A stretch of 20,040 nt of DNA from Anaerolineae bacterium (GCA_016929205.1 JAFGJF010000074.1:1-20040), one strand, 5' to 3'. Numbered from the stretch's first letter, positions 7,210 to 13,604 are shown. Notes: generated by a model not told the origin, from the letters alone. A program made the numbers and translations.

Positions 7210-8151
7210 ATGAAAATCGTCTCTTTGGAACAAATTCAGGTTGTGCTGCCGTCGCTGGATTTGATCCCGGCTATCGAAGCAGGGTTTGCGGCCTATTCAG
7301 CCGGGCAAGCGGTTGTGCCGCCGGTCGGCGAGCTGCTGCTGGATGGTGGAGACGTGCACATCAAGTATGGCTATTTACAGCGGGACGACTATTACGTGAT
7401 CAAGATCGCTTCTGGCTTTTACGGTAATCCCCAGATTGGTCTGCCGTCGAGCAACGGGCTCATGCTGCTGTTTGACCAACGGACTGGAGAGCTGGCGAGC
7501 ATTTTACTGGATGAAGGACATCTGACCGACGTCCGCACTGCCGTCGCTGGAGCAATCGCGGCCAAATACCTCGCTCCCCGGCACGTCGAGCGGATTGGCA
7601 TCGTCGGGACCGGCATTCAGGCTCGCGTTCAGTTGCAGTACCTGGCGAATGTGACCGCCTGCCGGCAGGTGCTGGTCTGGGGGCGGGGCGCGCCGCAGTT
7701 GGCCCGGTACCGGGACGATATGGAGGCGCACGGCTATCAGATCGAATGTACACAGGATGCGACCGCCATCCTGCGCTCCTGCAACCTCGTCGTGACCTGC
7801 ACACCGTCCACACGACCGCTGCTGCACACCGCCGATCTGCAAACGGGTACGCACATCACCGCCGTCGGGTCCGATACAGCGGAAAAGCAGGAGCTGGATG
7901 CGGCGATCCTGGGCCGGGCGGACGTGGTCGTCGCCGACAGCATCTCGCAGTGTCTGACGCGGGGCGAAAGTCACCATGCTGTAGCGTCGGGCCAGATCGC
8001 TCAAGCCGACCTGATCGAATTGGGGACTGTCATTACCGGCCAATCGGCAGGACGAACGTCTGATGGTCAGATCACGGTGGCCGATCTGACGGGCGTAGCG
8101 GTGCAGGATATCAAAATCGCCACGGCGGTCTATGAAGCGTTGAATCAGTGA
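7210..8151 (+). CDS. Ornithine cyclodeaminase/mu-crystallin family NAD(P)-dependent enzyme (EutC/BhcD-type)
   Basis: 313 residues from ATG 7210, with GAGGGG overlapping the upstream stop as ribosome binding site. Family residues are visible: K65 (YYVIKIASGF) and R109 (LTDVRTAVAGA) for substrate carboxylate contact, the Rossmann loop IVGTGIQA (132-138), and GSDTAEKQELD with the conserved aspartate near residue 223. Known members are ornithine cyclodeaminase, alanine dehydrogenase (archaeal), ketimine reductase, SbnB, EutC and the iminosuccinate reductase BhcD. The partner gene just upstream is a beta-hydroxy-amino-acid dehydratase type, which favours an imine reductase over ornithine cyclodeamination; this is inference. 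The last 7 nt overlap the end of the convergent minus-strand gene, and no terminator is seen between them. Confidence 0.88.
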   Translation: MKIVSLEQIQVVLPSLDLIPAIEAGFAAYSAGQAVVPPVGELLLDGGDVHIKYGYLQRDDYYVIKIASGFYGNPQIGLPSSNGLMLLFDQRTGELASILLDEGHLTDVRTAVAGAIAAKYLAPRHVERIGIVGTGIQARVQLQYLANVTACRQVLVWGRGAPQLARYRDDMEAHGYQIECTQDATAILRSCNLVVTCTPSTRPLLHTADLQTGTHITAVGSDTAEKQELDAAILGRADVVVADSISQCLTRGESHHAVASGQIAQADLIELGTVITGQSAGRTSDGQITVADLTGVAVQDIKIATAVYEALNQ

Positions 8152-9302
8152 CGTGAATAGTCGCTGATCTGCAAAGGTTTGGTTCCACGTTTGTGCGTGT
8201 GTCCGGCGTTGACGAGGTGAGCGAGTTGTTCTCCGTTCGCTTCCAGCCGTTCGAGTTTGTGCAGGAACAGTCTGGCCAGCCACTGTTTGAGCGGGGTCGG
8301 CGTCTCCAGTCTTTGCCATACCTGGGCGACAATGTTCGCATCTAGGGTTTGCTCAGCGCCTGATTGCTGCCACCAGGCACCCAACGCCGCACAAAAGGAC
8401 GTCCACCATCGGGCCGCATTATCCTGATTGGGAAAAGTGTCCTCACATTGCAAAAACCCCGGCACCCGGTCGCTGCTTCGTGGCGGGCGCTCCTGCCCGA
8501 TGGCCCACAGGATGCGTTCCAGAAAGCGGAATGACTTGGGCGCGCACAGCCACCATTCCATCATGTGGGCGCGAAAGCGATCCCAATCGGGACATATCTC
8601 GGCCAGATGGGTTTCGAGGCCTTGGATGTGTGGTGAGGCTTGTTCGTAGTAGAATGGGGAACGCTCGTAATAGCCGTCGATGCTGGCTGCGCCTTGGGTG
8701 CGTGCGTAATCGCCCAGGTATTGATCGCGCCCGAATTCAGAGGCCTGGTCGTTATCCCAAAAGGTGAACTTGATCGCCCAGCGGATGGTGTGTAAGATGC
8801 GTTCGACCAGGTGTTCTTTCAATTCGGTGCGTTCGCCTAACACCTGCCACAGATCGGCGCAGATGGCGGCCCAATCGGCTTTGCGACTGCCGAGCGTGTC
8901 CAGTTCTCGGGCCGGGGTGTCCGGCGGCGCACCTGCCAGCCAGGCATCCAGGCACAACACATAGTCCATAGCCTGGCGCTTGCGCTGGCGTTCGGCGGTA
9001 AAGCAACTGTGCACCAGGGTGGGTGGCTGCCGCGTGCCGATGGCATCAAGCACTTCCAGGTAAGGCAGGGGGAACAAATAGTGCCCGCACGGGCAGGCCT
9101 GGTTGATCGATCTCTCGACGATCTGCTGTGCCCAAAGCGGGATCGGCGCAAGGCGATATTCCATTTCGACGATCGCCTGCAGCTCATTGTCGGTCCGGAT
9201 CGAGTCACTCCATTTGCCGCCATCATATGGAGTAAACCACCAACAGCGGCTGGAAAAGCTGCGTTCGTAACACTCTGGCGTCCAAGCGAATGTTTGGGAC
9301 AT
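8145..9302 (-). CDS. Trp-rich protein of unknown function
   Basis: I do not recognise this family. Start ATG 9302 gives 385 residues; ATG 9359 would give 404. The longest frame opens at ATG 9545, but that codon lies inside the -10 box of a consensus promoter and so cannot be the start. The protein is soluble-looking, mostly alpha-helical in character, with about 20 tryptophans (over 5%), several as WW pairs (CWWF, MEWWLC, ARWWTS, AWWQQ), and a CPCGHYLF segment in the N-terminal third that could be half of a metal site. No signal peptide or membrane segment is seen. It follows a 58-codon ORF by 11 nt. It runs divergently from the PadR operon and convergently with the ornithine-cyclodeaminase-like gene. 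No Shine-Dalgarno stands before either candidate start, which fits translational coupling. Confidence 0.65.
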   Translation of the reverse strand: MSQTFAWTPECYERSFSSRCWWFTPYDGGKWSDSIRTDNELQAIVEMEYRLAPIPLWAQQIVERSINQACPCGHYLFPLPYLEVLDAIGTRQPPTLVHSCFTAERQRKRQAMDYVLCLDAWLAGAPPDTPARELDTLGSRKADWAAICADLWQVLGERTELKEHLVERILHTIRWAIKFTFWDNDQASEFGRDQYLGDYARTQGAASIDGYYERSPFYYEQASPHIQGLETHLAEICPDWDRFRAHMMEWWLCAPKSFRFLERILWAIGQERPPRSSDRVPGFLQCEDTFPNQDNAARWWTSFCAALGAWWQQSGAEQTLDANIVAQVWQRLETPTPLKQWLARLFLHKLERLEANGEQLAHLVNAGHTHKRGTKPLQISDYSRH

Positions 9303-9313
9303 TGGGCGTACTA

Positions 9314-9490
9314 CTAGTGTGTGGATAGCCCTTTTTTGCAATACATCTTGGACTTCCATTTGCTTGCATGCACAAGCTTGGGGTTTGCACCATTCCGTGC
9401 ATGGAGGCGTTTCAACAAATGTGCGACCTGGATCTTGGCTGCCAGTTTGGGGTGCTGCCTGGCCCAATTGGCATTGACGACGAGATGCAT
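9314..9490 (-). CDS. Small basic 58-residue protein (possible leader ORF)
   Basis: An ORF of 58 codons plus TAG beginning at ATG 9490, preceded at 7 nt by AAAGGGGA. It is the first ATG with a good ribosome binding site after the promoter at 9544-9572. The product starts MHLVVNANWARQHPKLA and is strongly basic (about a dozen Lys/Arg plus several His), with an amphipathic-looking middle. It overlaps in another frame the N-terminal extension of the long frame, and that extension looks less protein-like. It ends 11 nt before ATG 9302. It could be a leader peptide, a small partner of the Trp-rich protein, or the shifted N-terminus of that protein. The family is not recognised. Confidence 0.45.
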   Translation of the reverse strand: MHLVVNANWARQHPKLAAKIQVAHLLKRLHARNGANPKLVHASKWKSKMYCKKGLSTH

Positions 9491-9543
9491 CCAATAGTCC
9501 CCTTTCTACATACGCGAAAGAACGAGACCGCCCATTACGGGGC

Positions 9544-9572
9544 ATGATAGCACAAAGGTTCTATTTTGTCAA
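9544..9572 (-). promoter_or_regulatory. Consensus sigma70 promoter for the 58-aa ORF/Trp-rich gene
   Basis: Read on the minus strand: TTGACA (9572-9567), a 17-nt spacer, then TATCAT (9549-9544). Transcription should start near 9537, about 45 nt before ATG 9490. The ATG of the longest ORF (9545) is inside the -10 box and so is excluded as a start. Confidence 0.75.
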
Positions 9573-9607
9573 TTTGCCCCAACTTGTTTCGACCGTCCAA
9601 GTCTGAT

Positions 9608-9636
9608 TTGACCTGGTATACAAGTTATGGTATTAT
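9608..9636 (+). promoter_or_regulatory. Sigma70-type promoter of the padR-ABC operon
   Basis: TTGACC (9608-9613), exactly 17 nt, then TATTAT (9631-9636). The predicted start near 9643 falls inside the palindrome at 9633-9657, giving a leader of about 40 nt before ATG 9685. Confidence 0.65.
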
Positions 9637-9657
9637 ATGTCGTCAGACGACGTATAA
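9633..9657. promoter_or_regulatory. Palindromic operator, probable PadR autoregulatory site
   Basis: The half site TTATATGTCGTC is mirrored across a single central A, with 11 of 12 positions complementary. It overlaps the -10 box and the predicted transcription start and lies 28 nt before the padR start codon. PadR-family repressors are known to bind palindromes in their own promoters, so this is most likely the operator of the downstream gene product. Confidence 0.7.
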
Positions 9658-9684
9658 TTGGGCGACATATTCTGAGAGGGATCG

Positions 9685-10077
9685 ATGATCGATGGAACGG
9701 ACGTTCAAGGTAACTTGCCGCTGACGGAAACAACGTTTTTTATTTTGCTGAGTCTTGTGCCCAAACCGAAGCATGGGTACGCGATCATGAAGGACGTGCA
9801 CGGTTTGAGCCGAGAACGTATTACGCTGAGTACGGGCACATTGTATGGCGCGATCAGGCGGCTGTTGGAACAGGGCTGGATTATGCGTGTGCCAGACAAC
9901 GCGCGCGTGCCAGACAACGCGCACGTATCGGACGTGGAACAGACGCTCCATCCAGGCCGCCCACGGAAGGCGTATAGGCTTACCGACCTGGGGCGGCGTA
10001 TTCTGAACGCCGAGGTCGAACGACTGCAGGCGCTGGTCGCTGTCGCGCGGCTTCGTGCGATGGAGGGGCAGGTATGA
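9685..10077 (+). CDS. PadR-family transcriptional repressor
   Basis: 130 residues from ATG 9685, with GAGAGGG just upstream. The PadR winged-helix hallmarks are in order: LTETTFFILLSL helix, KHGYAIMKDV, the recognition helix LSTGTLYGAIRRLLEQGWI, the wing, then GRPRKAYRLTDLGRRIL and a short dimerisation helix. It would repress its own operon through the palindrome over the -10 box and be released by a ligand or by loss of binding. The wing is enlarged by a six-residue in-frame duplication (RVPDNA twice, then a degenerate third copy), caused by an 18-bp tandem repeat at 9886-9921. It overlaps the next gene by ATGA. PadR repressors next to ABC-type exporters commonly control drug or envelope-stress responses. 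Confidence 0.93.
   Translation: MIDGTDVQGNLPLTETTFFILLSLVPKPKHGYAIMKDVHGLSRERITLSTGTLYGAIRRLLEQGWIMRVPDNARVPDNAHVSDVEQTLHPGRPRKAYRLTDLGRRILNAEVERLQALVAVARLRAMEGQV
9886..9921 (+). repeat. 18-bp tandem repeat inside padR
   Basis: Two copies of an 18-nt unit (cgYgtgccagacaacgcg; one mismatch) stand head to tail, followed by a diverged partial third copy (cacgtatcggac). The repeat keeps frame and duplicates RVPDNA in the winged-helix wing. Confidence 0.9.
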
Positions 10078-10796
10078 CCACCGTCGACCGGGGGATCGTT
10101 CACCTCTATGCGATGATGCTGCGCCTCTATCCGTGCAGCTTTCGTACCAACTTTGAAGAGGAAATGCGAATCGTTTTTGCTGAGACGGTTGCCGAAGCGG
10201 CTGTGTATGGCAGGATGGTCTTGCTAGCCGTTTGTCTGCAAGAGTTGAGAGATTGGCCTGGATCGCTGCTGCGAGAGCACTGGTCCGAACTGAGAAAACG
10301 AGCCAAGGAGGGTATGATGGGCAAGATGGGTTATGATGGTGATGTTCCCGGCCTTGTGCCGGCAGACATCGATCCGGTCGCGCGTCGCGTTGCCGGGACA
10401 ATGGCCAAGTATCCCGGCATCAAGCGAGCTGTTGATATCGTGCTCGCTGCTGCCGGCCTGGTGGTAGCTGCGCCGCTGTTCGCGCTTCTTGTCGTTCTGG
10501 TCAAGTTGGACTCACCCGGATCGGTATTTTTCCGCCAAAAGCGTGTGGGCAAGAGTGGGCATCTGTTCACCCTGTTCAAATTTCGTTCGATGGTTAACGG
10601 CGCAGACAAGATGGATGTGATGGCCAGCGGTGTGAAAGAAGGAAGCACTGTTGGCGGGGATAGGCACGATTCCAGGTTGACTAGCATAGGGCGGATCATC
10701 CGCAAGCTCAGGGTGGACGAATTGCCGCAACTGGTCAATGTCCTCAAAGGGGAGATGAGTCTGCTCGGCCCTCGGCCTGAACTGCCCACACGGTGA
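10074..10796 (+). CDS. Fusion of PadR-linked prefix domain with truncated bacterial sugar (phosphoglycosyl) transferase
   Basis: 240 residues; ATG overlaps the padR stop (ATGA). Residues 1-75 (LYAMMLRLYPCSFRTNFEEEM and a following hydrophobic helix) resemble the short prefix domain often encoded right after padR and fused to FtsX-like permeases. Residues 115-236 are the core of a bacterial sugar transferase (WcaJ/PglC type): KRAVDIVLAAAGLVVAAP membrane re-entrant helix, FFRQKRVG (152-159), KFRSM, HDSRLTSIGR and DELPQLVNVLKGEMSLLGPRPE. These enzymes move a phospho-sugar onto undecaprenyl phosphate at the inner membrane face. The protein ends right after GPRPE and lacks the usual C-terminal PGITG/WQ part, so activity is doubtful. 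A perfect AAGGAGGG at 10305-10312 sits before in-frame ATGs at 10314/10317, allowing a separate shorter product. Confidence 0.75.
   Translation: MTTVDRGIVHLYAMMLRLYPCSFRTNFEEEMRIVFAETVAEAAVYGRMVLLAVCLQELRDWPGSLLREHWSELRKRAKEGMMGKMGYDGDVPGLVPADIDPVARRVAGTMAKYPGIKRAVDIVLAAAGLVVAAPLFALLVVLVKLDSPGSVFFRQKRVGKSGHLFTLFKFRSMVNGADKMDVMASGVKEGSTVGGDRHDSRLTSIGRIIRKLRVDELPQLVNVLKGEMSLLGPRPELPTR
10305..10312 (+). promoter_or_regulatory. Internal Shine-Dalgarno within the fusion gene
   Basis: AAGGAGGG precedes in-frame ATG codons at 10314 and 10317 at the boundary between the prefix domain and the sugar-transferase domain. It would permit independent synthesis of the transferase half (about 160 residues) and suggests two former genes joined in frame. 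Confidence 0.5.
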
Positions 10797-11716
10797 GCGG
10801 CAACATGATTGTATACGACATCGAGGATGTGACCAAACGCTATCCCAAGCAGCCGCACCCGGCCAACAATGGCATCAGCTTGCAGATACAAGAAGCAGAA
10901 ATTTTCGGTCTTTTGGGCGACAATGGCGCTGGCAAGACCACGCTCGTGCGCCAGATGGTCAATCTGCTGCGGCCCACCTCGGGCAAGATCGTTTTGTTTG
11001 GTCAGGACATCGCCAAGGACCCGTTCAACGTACCCATGTGCGTTGGCTATATGCCGCAGCAGACACAGGCGCTCAACAATCTCAGCGTGGGTGAGGCGCT
11101 TTATTTCACCTCTCATTTGCGCGGCCTGAGCCGAGCGGATGCCCGGCGAGAACGGGATGCGCTGCTTGAATTGTGGCAGATGGGTCACCTGCGGGACAAA
11201 TACAGCTCGAGGCTGTCCGGCGGTGAACGGCGATTGCTGTGCCTGGCAGTGGCAATGGCCGGATCGCTTCCGGTATTGATTCTGGACGAGCCGACCAACG
11301 ATCTCGCGCCCCAGCGCCGCCGGCTGGTTTGGGATGTGCTGGGCCGGATCAACCGCGAGCGCGGCACGACGATCATGTTTATCACCCACGATGCCATCGA
11401 AGCGGAAAAGGTTATCCAACAGGTCGGCATCATGCGAGACGGCCAGTTGGTCGCGGTCGGCCGGCCTAGCGACCTCAAAGAAAAAGTGGATCGGAAACTA
11501 CGTCTCGAAATGTTCTTCTCGCCCGGGATAGTGCCGAGCCTGCCGGCAGAGATCGAGGGACACCAACTCCAACCGGGCCGTTGGATTGCCTGGTTGGATC
11601 GTGACCAGGTGAGTGCCGTGCTTGGCAGGCTGGAGCTGGATCAATTGGATGATTTCCGTCTCTATTCCGCTACACTAGAGGATCTATATGTACACTATAC
11701 CCAACCGCAAGTATGA
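10793..11716 (+). CDS. ABC transporter ATP-binding protein
   Basis: 307 residues from GTG 10793, whose GTGA overlaps the preceding stop; ATG 10805 is an equally possible start and gives a more typical N-terminus. All ABC motifs are intact: Walker A GDNGAGKTT (42-50), Q-loop near Q89-Q90, signature LSGGE (141-145), Walker B LILDEP with D165/E166, and H-loop H199 (FITHD). The C-terminal 90 residues after the nucleotide domain are an extra domain as in DrrA/CcmA-type exporters. It powers the ABC-2 permease encoded next, with which it overlaps by 29 nt. The cargo is not readable from the sequence; drug, lipid or polysaccharide export all fit. PadR control of the operon favours an exporter induced by a toxic or envelope-active compound. 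Confidence 0.93.
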   Translation: MSGNMIVYDIEDVTKRYPKQPHPANNGISLQIQEAEIFGLLGDNGAGKTTLVRQMVNLLRPTSGKIVLFGQDIAKDPFNVPMCVGYMPQQTQALNNLSVGEALYFTSHLRGLSRADARRERDALLELWQMGHLRDKYSSRLSGGERRLLCLAVAMAGSLPVLILDEPTNDLAPQRRRLVWDVLGRINRERGTTIMFITHDAIEAEKVIQQVGIMRDGQLVAVGRPSDLKEKVDRKLRLEMFFSPGIVPSLPAEIEGHQLQPGRWIAWLDRDQVSAVLGRLELDQLDDFRLYSATLEDLYVHYTQPQV

Positions 11717-12470
11717 GCGGCGTCATCGCCAGCCCGTTGTGATCCAGTTGATGGATCTGGTGTTGATCGAACTGACCAATTGGCGCTGGAGCTGGCGGGG
11801 TACGCTGCTAGGTGGCATGCTGACACCGCTGTTCACGATCGTGACCCTTGGCGTTTTCGCACGAGACGGGGGCAGCGAGGCGCTGGCCTATGTGATGACC
11901 GGCAACATGGTCGTCAGCCTGCTGTTTGGAACGATGGGGAACGTGCAAGGGCATATCGAGTGGCTGCGATTCCAGGGCGGGCTGGACTATTTTGCCACTT
12001 TGCCGATTTGGAGATATGTCCTGATCGTGGCCATCGTGCTTGCGTTTATGTTGTTCGCTCTGCCCTCGTTGGCGGTAACAATGTGTCTTGGCTCCCTTGT
12101 GCTGCGGGTGCCGATCAAGCTCCACTTGCTGATCTTGATCGTCATTCCCTTGTGCGCGCTTGCCCTGGCCGGCGTCGGCGCGTTGCTTGGTTTGCTCGGT
12201 CGCACGCCAGGTGAGTCGAGCCGATGGAATTCTTTGCTTACTCTGGTCATGATCACCCTCGGCCCGGTGGTGATTCCGCCCGATCGTCTGCCCGGCTTTG
12301 CATTGGCGCTTGGATACTTGAGCCCGGCGACGTACGCCGCGTCGGCGCTGCGCCAGGTCGTGATCGGGCCACTAACGGGACGACTCGCGCTCGATCTGGC
12401 TGTGTTAGCCGCCATGACCGTGTTGTTTTTGTGGCTGGTCGGACGCAAAATGAGCTGGCGAGAGGAATAG
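11688..12470 (+). CDS. ABC-2 type transporter permease
   Basis: 260 residues, starting at ATG 11688 inside the end of the ATPase gene (29-nt overlap). It has about six hydrophobic segments: one near residue 40, one after the GNMVV segment (70-80), one near 105-130, one near 145-165, one near 185-205 and one at the C-terminus. The layout and the segment LGYLSPATYAASALRQVV match ABC-2 (DrrB/NodJ-like) exporters. It would form the membrane channel of the ATP-driven exporter with the preceding ATPase. The protein ends in WREE just before a region that holds the stub of an unrelated gene on the other strand, so the segment boundary lies immediately downstream. Confidence 0.9.
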   Translation: MYTIPNRKYERRHRQPVVIQLMDLVLIELTNWRWSWRGTLLGGMLTPLFTIVTLGVFARDGGSEALAYVMTGNMVVSLLFGTMGNVQGHIEWLRFQGGLDYFATLPIWRYVLIVAIVLAFMLFALPSLAVTMCLGSLVLRVPIKLHLLILIVIPLCALALAGVGALLGLLGRTPGESSRWNSLLTLVMITLGPVVIPPDRLPGFALALGYLSPATYAASALRQVVIGPLTGRLALDLAVLAAMTVLFLWLVGRKMSWREE

Positions 12471-12472
12471 CA

Positions 12473-12514
12473 TCATTCCTTGCTCTCGATGTCGATGATC
12501 ATGTAGACAGGCAT
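12473..12514 (-). pseudogene. Truncated start of a DUF1330-like gene (13 codons)
   Basis: Read on the minus strand, AGGAG stands 6 nt before ATG 12514 and 13 codons (MPVYMIIDIESKE) end in TGA at 12473. The opening resembles the first strand of DUF1330-type dimeric alpha/beta-barrel proteins (MPAY-IVDIE pattern, from memory). It lies 16 nt after the stop of the beta-sandwich gene on the same strand, where an operon partner would be. The rest of such a protein is missing because the permease 3' end begins at once. Probably a deletion remnant; the short length makes this tentative. Confidence 0.35.
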
Positions 12515-12530
12515 CAGATACTCCTGCACA

Positions 12531-13514
12531 CTATCCCAACTCTGGCGGCAGCCAATGGAGGCCCTTTCCGTAGACTGCAAGTGCCAGCCCCCAGCCAAAG
12601 CTCTCACTGACTTGTAGTTCGGCAACGAGATGGTGTGTGCCCGGGGCCAATGTTTGCCGGATAGCATGTGCGCCCAACTCGACGTACCCTCGCGCGGCAC
12701 GGTCGGCAAAGCCCTTGAAGGTGTTCTCCCCTTCAAAGAGGACTTGCTCGTCCAGCGCCAGAGAGAGCGCATCGCTAAAGCCGAACTGGAATGTCGCCTC
12801 GTTTTCCTCCGACATCTCGAAAGTCCGGCTGAGGCGTATTTTGCCCAGTGAGGCGGGCAGGAAGCGGTTCAAGTTGAGAATGCCATTGGCCTCGCAGGTG
12901 ACTACGCCATACCCTTCTGCAAACCAGGTTTCGAGGGTATGCTTGGGAATGCCGGGCATCTCACCATGTGGCACATTGGCCGCATCACATGGTGAGATGG
13001 TCAGGTCACAAAAATAGGCCGGGCGGAAAGTCCACAGCCCGAGCAGTCCGGCCGTGGTGGGACGGGCCAGACTGGCGACAGCCAGCGGCGGTTGCCCATC
13101 AACCGAGATGGCCGCGCGCTGCCCACAAACGTCGACCTTGAACCGGAACCACTGACCTGTCGGCACCTGGGCCTCGCGTTGGTAGCATGGACCGTGGTAC
13201 AGTTGCCAGGTGTTCGAGCCGTGAAAGACGGGGTCGTATTGCAGTGCATCCCACTGGCCGCTGACGTGAGGCACGGCATAGGCCAATTCATAGTTGAGCA
13301 CGTCGGCGACGCGGAAAGCGATGCCCGGATAGGCCGGTCCATCGGTGCCGATGCATACCTCGATAGTGACATCCGCCGCCTGCTGGCCCGGAACCAGGGC
13401 CAGGCCGTTTTCCAGTCGCATTGCCTGGCGTCCCTGCCAATGGACGACCTCGGCCTGTTCAGCTCGAATCTCCAGATGATTCAATGTCGCCAGATCGTTT
13501 GAGTATGTGGTCAT
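12531..13514 (-). CDS. Two-domain beta-sandwich (concanavalin A-like) protein, function unknown
   Basis: 327 residues from ATG 13514, with AAAGGAG 10 nt upstream. Residues about 1-175 look like a concanavalin A-like/LamG or DUF1080-like sandwich: GIAFRV, YELAYAVPH, GQWDALQYDPVFHG, GQWFRFKVDV and a W-F ending (GLWTFRPAYFCDLTIS). Residues about 190-327 form a second beta-rich domain (FQFGFSDALSLALDEQVLFEGEN and TLAPGTHHLVAELQVSESFGWGLALAVYG), like the jelly-roll domains attached to glycosidases. There is no signal peptide, so it is predicted cytoplasmic, which is odd for a carbohydrate-binding fold. No catalytic motif is recognised. A perfect 14-bp inverted repeat lies at the interdomain linker. 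It is transcribed divergently from the ProC-like gene from overlapping promoters. Confidence 0.7.
   Translation of the reverse strand: MTTYSNDLATLNHLEIRAEQAEVVHWQGRQAMRLENGLALVPGQQAADVTIEVCIGTDGPAYPGIAFRVADVLNYELAYAVPHVSGQWDALQYDPVFHGSNTWQLYHGPCYQREAQVPTGQWFRFKVDVCGQRAAISVDGQPPLAVASLARPTTAGLLGLWTFRPAYFCDLTISPCDAANVPHGEMPGIPKHTLETWFAEGYGVVTCEANGILNLNRFLPASLGKIRLSRTFEMSEENEATFQFGFSDALSLALDEQVLFEGENTFKGFADRAARGYVELGAHAIRQTLAPGTHHLVAELQVSESFGWGLALAVYGKGLHWLPPELG
12957..12999. repeat. Perfect 14-bp inverted repeat inside the beta-sandwich gene
   Basis: CATCTCACCATGTG (12957-12970) and its exact reverse complement (12986-12999) flank a 15-nt spacer. It lies in the coding region at the linker between the two predicted domains. 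Confidence 0.9.
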
Positions 13515-13575
13515 CTCGAAGGGCTCCTTTTCTGCAATCGCGCAAAAGCCGGCTGCAATAAGTGGGGATCGCGCT

Positions 13576-13604
13576 TTGACATCATGTGCCAGGTATTATA
13601 TCAT
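13576..13604 (+). promoter_or_regulatory. Consensus sigma70 promoter of the proC-like gene
   Basis: TTGACA (13576-13581), a 17-nt spacer and TATCAT (13599-13604), the same hexamers and spacing as the promoter at 9544-9572. The predicted transcription start is about 38 nt before ATG 13649. Confidence 0.7.

Noticed and set aside
6251..8151. SbnA/SbnB-like diaminopropionate synthesis pair
   Set aside because: The PLP enzyme has the threonine-dehydratase motif GSFKARGA and GGGGLISG loop, not the cysteine-synthase-like pattern expected of SbnA.
9483..9545. ATG 9545 as start of the Trp-rich protein
   Set aside because: The codon is part of the -10 box of a TTGACA-N17-TATCAT promoter and has no ribosome binding site.
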